Assembly (NCBI GenBank): GCA_964354365.1
Contig: CAYGZM010000026.1
Location: 1 to 35,018 of the forward strand
Length of the DNA: 35,018 bases
Source: CAYGZM01 sp964354365
Lineage (GTDB): Bacteria; Planctomycetota; Phycisphaerae; Sedimentisphaerales; Anaerobacaceae
Direction: 5' to 3'
How positions within the stretch are numbered: the first letter of the stretch is position 1; every line of letters begins with the position of its first letter. Positions 15,496-21,586 of this stretch are shown in pieces. The notes under the pieces were generated by a model. It did not search any database. It worked only from the letters and a program-made list of their open reading frames with translations, and had not been told where the DNA came from. A program made the translations under genes and the position numbers.

Positions 15496-16488
15496 TTAGA
15501 ATTGGTCTAAGAATCGCAGGTCGTTCTCGAAGAGCAGGCGGATGTCGGTAATTCCGTGTTTTCGCATAGCGAGGCGTTCGATACCGAAGCCGAAGGCCCA
15601 GCCGGTGTATCTTTCGCTGTCTATCCCTACCGCGTCGAAGACGTTCGGATCGACCATTCCGCAGCCGCCCATCTCCACCCAGCTTTCCGAGCCGTCCTTA
15701 CCCTTCAGCAGCAGATCGACCTCGGCGCTCGGCTCGGTGAACGGGAAGAAGCTCGGGCGAAACCGCCACTGCGTATCGGCCCCGAAGAAGGTATGGATGA
15801 ACTGCTCGATGGTGGTTTTCATATCGACCATGCTCACGCCCTGGTCAACGACCAGCGCCTCTAACTGATGGAACATAAACATATGCGTCGCATCGACCGT
15901 GTCCGGGCGATAGACCCGCCCCGGCGCGACGACCCGGATGGGCGGTTTTGTCTTTTCCATCACCCGAATCTGAATCGTCGATGTCTGGCTTCTCAGCAGG
16001 GTATTATCGTCGATATAGAAATTGTCCGCAGGGTCCCTGGCGGGGTGTTCCGGCCCTATATTCAGTGCAATGAAATTATGCCACTCATCCTCAACCTCAG
16101 GCCCGTAAGCCACGCCGAAGCCCATTCGTCCGAATATCTCAAGCAGCTCGTTGAGGGTCTGCGTGATGACGTGCGCCTTGCCGATCCTGACCGGTATGCC
16201 GGGCAGCGTAACGTCGATCAGCTCTTTCGATTCTTCCGCCTGCGATTTTGACAGGGCGCTCTTGAGCCTCTCAAAGGCCGCCCCGACTTCGTTCTTTATC
16301 CTGTTTGCGAGCTGGCCGGCCAGAGGCTTCTGTTCGCGGGGCAGCTTGCCGATCCTTCCCAACAGCTCAGTAACCTGTCCCTTGCGGCCCAGGTACTTGA
16401 TGCGGAACTCCTCCAGGTCCTTGAGGTTGGAGACCTTCTTGAGGTCGGCCAGGGCGTCTTTGCCGATTTGTTGAAATTCCTCGAGCAT
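15496..16488 (-). CDS. pheS: Phenylalanyl-tRNA synthetase alpha subunit
   Basis: It charges tRNA-Phe together with PheT, which is not in this window. The 330-residue protein has an N-terminal coiled coil (residues 1-85, LKDLEEFRIKYLGRKGQVTE) for tRNA binding. The class II catalytic core follows: motif 1 region FGRMGFGVAYGPEVEDEWHN; motif 2 IRVVAPGRVYRPDTVDATHM and FHQLEALVV; RPSFFPFTEPSAEVDL; WVEMGGCGMVDPNV; and motif 3 GWAFGFGIERLAM. Length is standard. It is the last gene of the rpmI-rplT-pheS group, 65 bp after rplT. In many bacteria pheT follows pheS; here instead a hairpin, the protease and a pheS 3' relic follow, so pheT must be elsewhere. No T-box or Phe attenuator is seen. Confidence 0.97.
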   Translation of the reverse strand: MLEEFQQIGKDALADLKKVSNLKDLEEFRIKYLGRKGQVTELLGRIGKLPREQKPLAGQLANRIKNEVGAAFERLKSALSKSQAEESKELIDVTLPGIPVRIGKAHVITQTLNELLEIFGRMGFGVAYGPEVEDEWHNFIALNIGPEHPARDPADNFYIDDNTLLRSQTSTIQIRVMEKTKPPIRVVAPGRVYRPDTVDATHMFMFHQLEALVVDQGVSMVDMKTTIEQFIHTFFGADTQWRFRPSFFPFTEPSAEVDLLLKGKDGSESWVEMGGCGMVDPNVFDAVGIDSERYTGWAFGFGIERLAMRKHGITDIRLLFENDLRFLDQF

Positions 16489-16553
16489 ATTCTTGTACGT
16501 CGAATTTCGTATGTCTTATGTCGTGGCTCGCAGTGCAGGGCCGGGGTCACAGT

Positions 16554-16913
16554 TTACGATCCAACGGCGGTTTTGGCGGCCTCGACGATGGCGTCAAAGC
16601 CTTTAGGATCCGCAATCGCGATTTCGCTCAGCATCTTTCGGTTCAGCGCGATGCTGGCCTTCTTGCATCCGTTGACGAATTGGCTGTACCTTATTCCGCG
16701 CATACGGCAGGCTGCGCTCAGCCGCGTAATCCACAACCCGCGGAAGTCCCGTTTTCGGCGTTTTCGCCCCACGCGAGCGTTGACATTGGCCCGGACCACA
16801 GCTTCTTTGGCCAGACGGAACAAGTGCCCGGCCGCGGAGCGATGGCCCTTGACTGTTTTGAGAACTCGTTTCCTCGCCTGTCGTCTTGCGGCGCCTTTTT
16901 TTGCTCTTGGCAT
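16554..16913 (-). CDS. rplT: 50S ribosomal protein L20
   Basis: This 119-residue basic protein binds 23S rRNA early in 50S assembly. MPRAKKGAARRQARKRVLKT, GHRSAAGHLFRLAKEAVVRA and the RKRRKRDFRGLWITRLSAAC core followed by GIRYSQFVNGCKKASIALNRKML are canonical L20. The start is ATG 16913 with AGGAAAG 5 nt upstream. It lies 166 bp downstream of rpmI in the usual rpmI-rplT-pheS order. L20 often autoregulates its operon by binding the leader; I see no obvious pseudoknot and cannot assert one. Confidence 0.97.
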   Translation of the reverse strand: MPRAKKGAARRQARKRVLKTVKGHRSAAGHLFRLAKEAVVRANVNARVGRKRRKRDFRGLWITRLSAACRMRGIRYSQFVNGCKKASIALNRKMLSEIAIADPKGFDAIVEAAKTAVGS

Positions 16914-17079
16914 ATCAGCTTTCCTTTGAGAGTTCCTGATTCGTTACGCTTGCTGGCGGCAGCTGAATGGAAGGGGCCCCATTTCTCCGATACGCGGCAA
17001 AATGAGAGCCAAAGCCGAGAAGCAAGCCAAATCAATTGTCCATTGATTATCTGTTGCGCCCGTTCGGCGCCAATTGTCT

Positions 17080-17274
17080 TTATTTGCCGAGCAGCTCCCT
17101 GATTGCCTTGGCCGGCAGGCCGGTCATAGTGGCCGAACCGGTTACCCGTCTTCGCCGCTTGGCGTTCTTGCCGCTCATAAGATGGCCCGCGCCGGCCCGC
17201 CTGCGCAAGATTTTGCCGCTTCCGGTAACCTTGACCCTTTTCTTCAGACCCTTGTGAGTTTTCTGTTTAGGCAT
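17080..17274 (-). CDS. rpmI: 50S ribosomal protein L35
   Basis: The 64-residue protein begins MPKQKTHKGLKKRVKVTGSG and continues KILRRRAGAGHLMSGKNAKR, the standard L35 sequence, ending KAIRELLGK. The ATG at 17274 is the correct start: the frame is open further upstream to 17415, but that extension is not L35-like and contains the promoter. It is the first gene of the rpmI-rplT-pheS transcript driven by the promoter at 17310-17337. Confidence 0.96.
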   Translation of the reverse strand: MPKQKTHKGLKKRVKVTGSGKILRRRAGAGHLMSGKNAKRRRRVTGSATMTGLPAKAIRELLGK

Positions 17275-17309
17275 TGAGTAAGCTCTTTCAAAATAACCCA
17301 AAACGTGCC

Positions 17310-17337
17310 ATTTTAGGTTTCTTCCAGCCGATGTCAA
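17310..17337 (-). promoter_or_regulatory. Strong sigma70-like promoter for rpmI-rplT-pheS
   Basis: Perfect TTGACA (17337-17332), a 16-nt spacer and TAAAAT (17315-17310) lie upstream of rpmI, giving a leader of about 30 nt. This separates rpmI-rplT-pheS from infC transcription. Confidence 0.75.
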
Positions 17338-17487
17338 CAGGGCAGTGCATAAATTCCAAAAAAACAAAGAATTATCCTCCACTCTCCGGCCCCTCCGTCC
17401 GCTCCAATAGACCAATCTCGGCGCAGGCGTATCCTGGAACCAGAGCCGCTAAGCCTACAGGCTTCGAGAAATCCACTCGCAATATCT

Positions 17488-17506
17488 CAGTCTGCCGGTC
17501 AGACTG
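17488..17506. other. Small hairpin in the infC-rpmI spacer
   Basis: CAGTCTG (17488-17494) pairs perfectly with CAGACTG (17500-17506) over a 5-nt loop, about 20 nt past the infC stop. It has no U tract, so it may be an mRNA end-stabilising structure or chance. The rest of the spacer (17275-17527) holds only the rpmI promoter. Confidence 0.35.
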
Positions 17507-17527
17507 CAACCAACGGCAGGGGCAGAA

Positions 17528-18043
17528 CTACTTGGGTACAACCAATAAGGTCATACGCCTTCCGGTCATTCTTGCAGATCGCTCAATCTTTGCCAGCTCG
17601 CCGAGCGATTGAGTAATCTGCTCAAGCACTTCAAAGCCTTGTTCCCTGTGGAGCATCTGCCGCCCACGGAAGAACATCGTAAACTGCACCTTGTGGCCTT
17701 TCCCCAGGAACTCACGGGCATGATTGACCTTAATATCCAGGTCGTGTTTGTCCGTTTCCGGCCGAAGCCTGATCTCCTTGAGCGTGCCGCTGTGGTGAAC
17801 GACCTTCTTATGTGCCTCGCGAATCTTGCGCTTCTGCTGATACTGCCACTTACCGTAGTCCATTATTCGGCAGACAGGCGGATCGCTGTTCGGAGCAACT
17901 TCGACGAGGTCCAGACCTGCTTCACGGGCCCTGTTAAGCGCCAGATACCGCTCCACAATCCCCATCTGGGTGTCCGCTTCGTCGATGAGCCGAACTCTCG
18001 GAGCCTTTATCCCTCCGTTTATCCGTAAGCCATGTTTACTTAT
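17528..18043 (-). CDS. infC: Translation initiation factor IF-3, apparently starting at a non-canonical AUA codon
   Basis: IF-3 binds the 30S subunit and proofreads initiation. The C-terminal domain is clear (VVHHSGTLKEIRLRPETDKH, then VNHAREFLGKGHKVQFTMFF and RGRQM). The first ATG in frame is at 17965, but 26 codons of the conserved N-terminal domain lie upstream of it: RINGGIKAPRVRLIDEADTQ directly precedes MGIVERYLALNRAREAGLDL. An in-frame TAA sits at 18049-18047. Between it and 17965 there is no ATG, GTG or TTG. The codon ATA at 18043 is 6 nt after AGGTGG (18055-18050), giving ISKHGLRINGG... and a normal 171-residue IF-3. Non-AUG infC starts (AUU in E. coli) are known to provide autoregulation by IF-3. 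It lies downstream of thrS with its own promoter. Confidence 0.9.
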   Translation of the reverse strand: MSKHGLRINGGIKAPRVRLIDEADTQMGIVERYLALNRAREAGLDLVEVAPNSDPPVCRIMDYGKWQYQQKRKIREAHKKVVHHSGTLKEIRLRPETDKHDLDIKVNHAREFLGKGHKVQFTMFFRGRQMLHREQGFEVLEQITQSLGELAKIERSARMTGRRMTLLVVPK

Positions 18044-18049
18044 CGCTTA

Positions 18050-18055
18050 CCACCT
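18050..18055 (-). promoter_or_regulatory. Ribosome binding site deciding the infC start
   Basis: AGGTGG in the context AGGAAAGGTGGTAAGCG lies 6 nt upstream of the ATA codon at 18043, optimal spacing for initiation there. No comparable site precedes the ATG at 17965. Confidence 0.7.
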
Positions 18056-18128
18056 TTCCTTTCTAATCAATTATCAGTTCTAATTGCCAACCTGGCGTTT
18101 CGCTGTTACCGCCGTGTACTATAACACT

Positions 18129-18134
18129 ATTATA
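18129..18134 (-). promoter_or_regulatory. Extended -10 promoter for infC
   Basis: TGGTATAAT with a perfect TATAAT (18134-18129) and a TGN extension lies just after the thrS stop. The -35 region is poor. It would give infC a leader of about 80 nt. Confidence 0.5.
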
Positions 18135-18152
18135 CCAACAACGCGCCTAAAA

Positions 18153-20075
18153 TCAGCCATTAAGCGCCAAATTCGCCGTCTTATCGACGATTTTTTGCGT
18201 CGCTATCCGCAAAAAATCCTCTATCCGCGTCGTTTCATTTTCCTTGACTCCCCTGATTCTTACGTTAACGGCGCCGGACTCGGCCTCCTTCGGGCCGACC
18301 ACTAACATATACGGCAGCCTGTCGCCGTGTGCCCTGGCGATCTTGGCGCCTATCTTTTCGTCGGAGCAGTCGCAGCCGCACCGCAAATTCGCCTCTTTCA
18401 GCTTGCCTTCGACCACTCCTGCATAGTCATTAGTCTTCTCGCTTATCGGCAGGATTCTTGCCTGCTCCGGGGAAAGCCACAGCGGGAAATTTCCGCCGTA
18501 GTGCTCTATGAGAATGCCTATGAAGCGCTCAAATGAGCCTAAAACGGCTCTGTGAATCATAACGGGGGTCTTCTCCCTGTTGTCCTTATCGGTATAAACC
18601 AGCCCGAAGCGCTCGGGCATAGAGAAATCCAGTTGGATTGTGCCGAGCTGCCACGACCTTTTCAGGCAGTCTCTGATGTGGAAGTCTATTTTGGGTCCGT
18701 AAAAGGCCCCGTCGCCCTCGTTGATTTTGTATTCTATCTGTTTGTGCTTGAGGGCGTCCTTGAGGGCATTCGTGGCGACCTCCCAAATCTCGTCCGAGCC
18801 GATGTGTTTCTCCGGCTTGGTCGAAAGCTCAACGTGGAAGTCCTCGAATCCGAAGGCCTGATACAGCTCAAAGGTAAGCTCGATAACGCCTATTATCTCC
18901 GCCTCTATCTGCTCGGGCGCACAAAAGATGTGGGCATCGTCCTGCGTGAACTGCCTTACCCTGAACAGCCCGTGCATCACGCCGCTGGCCTCGTGCCGGT
19001 GCACCAGGCCCAGCTCGGCAACGCGCATCGGGAATTCGCGGTAAGAGTGCTTGGCGGTCTTATAGACTAAGCACCCGCCGGGGCAATTCATCGGCTTTAT
19101 CGCATAGCCCGTCTCATCGAAGCTCGTAAAGTACATATTCTCTTTGTAATTGTCCCAGTGGCCGCTTCTGTGCCAGAGCTCTTCGTTGAGAATGATAGGG
19201 GTCTTGATTTCCCGGTAGCCATACCTGTCGTGCACGGCCCGCCAGAAGTCCACTATGGCGTTCCAGATAATCATTCCGTTGGGGTGCATGAAGGCAAAAC
19301 CGGGCCCGGCATCGTTGAAACTGAACAGGTCCAGTTGTCTGCCCAAAACGCGGTGGTCGCGCCTTTTCGCCTCCTCTAATCTGTACAGATAGTCATCGAG
19401 CTCCTTTTTGCTGGGCCAGGCCGTGCCATATACCCGCTGGAGCATTTTCTGCGTCGGGTCGCCGTGCCAGTAAGCGCCCGCCACCGACATAATCTTGAAG
19501 CTGCCTACTTTGCCTGTGCTGGGTGCGTGTGGCCCCCGGCACAAATCCTCGAAGCCGTTGCCATGCGAGTAGAAACTGATGATGTCGCTGTCTGCGTGGT
19601 GTATGTTGTCCGTTTTGTACTTATCGCCGGCCAATTTCCCCAGGGCCTCAGCCCTGCCAGTCTCTTTGCGAACAAACGGACGGTCGGCCTCGACTATCTC
19701 CCGCATTTTCTGCTCGATTCGCTCGAAATCGGTCGGGCGAATCGGCTCGTCAAGGTCAATATCATAGTAGAATCCGTCCTCCACAGTCGGGCCATAGACC
19801 AGCTTGGCGCCGGGCCAGATTCGGCTTATGGCCTCGGCCATCACGTGCGCGCAGCTATGCCGCATCACTTTGAGGCCTTCGTCGTCTTTTGTGGTGATAA
19901 TCTGGACGGTCGCCCGGCCGGTAATAGGCGTGGACAAATCCGACAGCCGCCCATTTATCTTTGCAGCAACGGCCGCCCTGGCAAGCCCCGGCCCTATCCG
20001 CTCGGCCAATTGCCTTGCCGTCGAGCCGTCGGCAATCTCCAGTCTGCTGCCATCGGGCAGTGTTACTTCTGCCAT
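18153..20075 (-). CDS. thrS: Threonyl-tRNA synthetase
   Basis: The 640-residue protein has the full bacterial architecture. A TGS domain (residues 1-61, VTLPDGSRLEIADGSTARQL) is followed by the editing domain with HSCAHVMAEAI and the downstream CRGPH motif. The class II core has motif 2 HRHEASGVMHGLFRVRQFTQ and the zinc/threonine-binding Cys in IKPMNCPGGCLVYK, then motif 3 HRAVLGSFERFIGILIEHYG. The C-terminal anticodon-binding domain (LSPEQARILPISEKTNDYAG) is intact. The start is ATG 20075. It heads the thrS-infC-rpmI-rplT-pheS cluster. The promoter is at 20115-20142 and the leader is only about 33 nt, so there is no room for a T-box or an E. coli-type thrS operator. Confidence 0.97.
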   Translation of the reverse strand: MAEVTLPDGSRLEIADGSTARQLAERIGPGLARAAVAAKINGRLSDLSTPITGRATVQIITTKDDEGLKVMRHSCAHVMAEAISRIWPGAKLVYGPTVEDGFYYDIDLDEPIRPTDFERIEQKMREIVEADRPFVRKETGRAEALGKLAGDKYKTDNIHHADSDIISFYSHGNGFEDLCRGPHAPSTGKVGSFKIMSVAGAYWHGDPTQKMLQRVYGTAWPSKKELDDYLYRLEEAKRRDHRVLGRQLDLFSFNDAGPGFAFMHPNGMIIWNAIVDFWRAVHDRYGYREIKTPIILNEELWHRSGHWDNYKENMYFTSFDETGYAIKPMNCPGGCLVYKTAKHSYREFPMRVAELGLVHRHEASGVMHGLFRVRQFTQDDAHIFCAPEQIEAEIIGVIELTFELYQAFGFEDFHVELSTKPEKHIGSDEIWEVATNALKDALKHKQIEYKINEGDGAFYGPKIDFHIRDCLKRSWQLGTIQLDFSMPERFGLVYTDKDNREKTPVMIHRAVLGSFERFIGILIEHYGGNFPLWLSPEQARILPISEKTNDYAGVVEGKLKEANLRCGCDCSDEKIGAKIARAHGDRLPYMLVVGPKEAESGAVNVRIRGVKENETTRIEDFLRIATQKIVDKTANLALNG

Positions 20076-20114
20076 ATATCTTACCGTTATTCCAATCTTC
20101 AGTGCTTCGCTACG

Positions 20115-20142
20115 ACTATATCGGCCCGCCCGGCTTTGTCAA
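20115..20142 (-). promoter_or_regulatory. Strong thrS promoter
   Basis: Perfect TTGACA (20142-20137), a 16-nt spacer and TATAGT (20120-20115) lie upstream of the thrS ATG at 20075. Confidence 0.75.
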
Positions 20143-20222
20143 GCCGCTCTTTGCGGAACTTGACGCCAAAAACGACCGACCGATAAGCCAATAAGTAACG
20201 CCGACCGGCACCCAATTTCTTA

Positions 20223-20416
20223 TTAACGTCCCAAAGGTTGGGGCAATCTGCTTGTTCACTTCCGGAACAGCCAATAGCGTTTATCGCTTTATCCGCTACC
20301 AGCACAACGGCTCTGCGAGATTCTCGGAGCCGTTTTATTACCTGCTGGCAGCCCTAATGCGATAAACGCTTTCTTACCCGATAGTCTTTTCCCCACAAAT
20401 CTTGGGACGATACCAA
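20223..20416 (-). mobile_element. MITE-like interspersed repeat, copy 2 (inverted relative to copy 1)
   Basis: On the minus strand this begins TTTGGTATCGTCCCAAGATT then TGTGGGGAAAAGACTATCGG and AAGAAAGCGTTT. It ends ATTGCCCCAACCTTTGGGAC then GTTAA. Both ends match 10780-10925. It is about 50 bp longer than copy 1 and contains an inner hairpin at 20305-20340. It lies in the divergent intergenic region between thrS and the FHA gene. The imperfect terminal inverted repeats (CGTCCCAA..GGGG) are present as in copy 1. No transposase is nearby. Confidence 0.6.
20305..20340 (+). terminator. Terminator-like hairpin inside the repeat element
   Basis: AACGGCTC (20307-20314) pairs with GAGCCGTT (20327-20334), and the inner CGAG/CTCG extends the stem. 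It is followed by TTTTATT on the + strand, the form of an intrinsic terminator. No + strand gene ends just upstream, so it may belong to the element and insulate the FHA gene. Confidence 0.5.
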
Positions 20417-20519
20417 ATTCTCTGAACCAAAGTCTCATAAACTGCCGGTTAGCGCAAGCTTACGTGACCTTAAGCAAACCGGCCAATCCTGTCAATATTT
20501 TTATCATCGGATTTATTGG

Positions 20520-20548
20520 TTGCCTTCGAGGGCCTCTTTCGGTATAAT
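20520..20548 (+). promoter_or_regulatory. Promoter for the FHA-domain gene
   Basis: TTGCCT (20520-20525), a 17-nt spacer and a perfect TATAAT (20543-20548) lie 43 nt upstream of the ATG at 20591. Confidence 0.65.
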
Positions 20549-20590
20549 AGATGCGTGTGACGAGATTCAACTTGTCAAGAGGAAGGTTAG

Positions 20591-21052
20591 ATGGATGTGA
20601 ATCTGGTTCTATTCAAGAAAGACGGATCGCAAAAGAGCTTCTCCCTGCCGAGCAACGTTACCGTAATCGGCAGGCGGCACGATTGCGATTTGCATGTCCC
20701 GCTCATGCGCGTATCCAGGAGGCATTGCCAGCTTAACCTCAACGGCGACACGGTAAAAATCCGCGATCTCGGCTCGCACAACGGCACTTATCTAAACGGC
20801 GGACGTATAGACGGCGAGACCCCCGTCAAGGCCGGCGACTACGTTCAAGTGGGGCCTCTGGTCTTTCAGCTTCAGATTGACGGCAAGCCCGAAAAGGCCG
20901 GCCCCCCAAAGGAAGGACAACCCAAAGCGGCCCCGGAAGAGCCTGTCCTGTTAGCCGACGACGATGATGACGACCTGCCCGATCTCGAAGAGCTCGGCCT
21001 CGACGAAAAGTCTGACGATGACGATTTTCTGGCCGAGCTCGAGAAACTCTAA
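20591..21052 (+). CDS. FHA-domain phosphothreonine-binding protein with acidic tail
   Basis: The 153-residue cytoplasmic protein has an N-terminal forkhead-associated domain (residues about 4-98). Its diagnostic loops are visible: VTVIGRRHDCDLHVP (GR), MRVSRRHCQL (SRRHC) and IRDLGSHNGTYLNGGRID (the LxSxNGTxxNG motif). These residues bind phosphothreonine peptides, so it should act as an adaptor for Ser/Thr kinase signalling, which planctomycetes use heavily. After a Pro/Lys/Glu linker the C-terminus is extremely acidic (VLLADDDDDDLPDLEELGL), as in many FHA adaptors. The start is supported by AGGAAGG just upstream. No kinase or phosphatase gene is adjacent. Confidence 0.92.
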   Translation: MDVNLVLFKKDGSQKSFSLPSNVTVIGRRHDCDLHVPLMRVSRRHCQLNLNGDTVKIRDLGSHNGTYLNGGRIDGETPVKAGDYVQVGPLVFQLQIDGKPEKAGPPKEGQPKAAPEEPVLLADDDDDDLPDLEELGLDEKSDDDDFLAELEKL

Positions 21053-21075
21053 GACACTCTAACAATACCCAATTC

Positions 21076-21202
21076 GTTACTCCGAGCGCAGCCTTTGTCA
21101 TTCCCAGCACAGCCCTTGTCATTCCGAGCGCACCCTTTGTCATTCCGAGCGCAGCCTGTGTCATTCCGAGCGTAGCCTTTGTCATTCCGAGCGCAGTCGA
21201 GG
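21076..21202. repeat. Six tandem 21-bp units of a GTCATTCCGAGCGCAGCCTTT-type repeat
   Basis: Units begin at 21076, 21097, 21118, 21139, 21160 and 21181, an exact 21-bp period with a few substitutions each. The last unit runs into GCAGTCGAGGAATCT, the widespread longer form of this intergenic word. The 21-bp period keeps a frame open on the minus strand (LGMTKAA units), but that frame has no other protein character. Confidence 0.85.
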
Positions 21203-21314
21203 AATCTATTCAAATACCCCAGCGAAGCGGCGCCTCATTTTGAAGTCAGCTTTTGTTACAGCCTCTAAGGACACACCTTCCCGACCGTCTGCACGTGGCA
21301 CGGGCTTCTCGTGG

Positions 21315-21356
21315 CACGGCCATCCTGGCCGTGGTCGCACGGGCTTCCAGCCCGTG
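21315..21356. repeat. Two adjacent REP-like hairpins
   Basis: CACGGCCA TCC TGGCCGTG (21315-21333) and CACGGGCT TCC AGCCCGTG (21338-21356) are both perfect 8-bp stems with the same TCC loop. This is the common GCACGGGCTTCCAGCCCGTG family of extragenic palindromes. Confidence 0.8.
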
Positions 21357-21586
21357 AAAACCAATCTCTGCCGCTCACCCCGTCATTGCGATGAGGCCGA
21401 ATTCAACTTGCGTTTCGCGCTTTACAGGCTACCAGCAGAACGCTCCCTGTGGTCAATCGAGGCTGGCCTCTTCCCTGCTGGCAGCCCAAAGGCGATAAAC
21501 GCATGTTTCAGCAGGTACTGCGCCCTAAGCCGCCTTGTAGGGCTAATCCCTCGCCATAAATTCGACAACGCTTTACGACGCGATGT
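21357..21586. other. Gene-free stretch with a partial interspersed-repeat word
   Basis: At 21474-21502 the sequence CCTGCTGGCAGCCC then AAAGGCGATAAACGC matches the interior of MITE-like copy 2 (20341-20369). Nothing else is recognised between the hairpins and the GLUG gene. Confidence 0.5.

Noticed and set aside
18050..20240. T-box or amino-acid attenuator before thrS, infC or pheS
   Set aside because: The thrS promoter leaves a leader of only about 33 nt and no T-box core sequence or leader peptide was found.
20826..21185. 119-codon minus-strand frame with LGMTKAA repeats
   Set aside because: Produced by the 21-bp tandem DNA repeat and the antisense of the FHA gene; no start signal or protein family.
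21076..21202. CRISPR array
   Set aside because: The 21-bp units are directly tandem with no unique spacers, and no cas gene is in the window.
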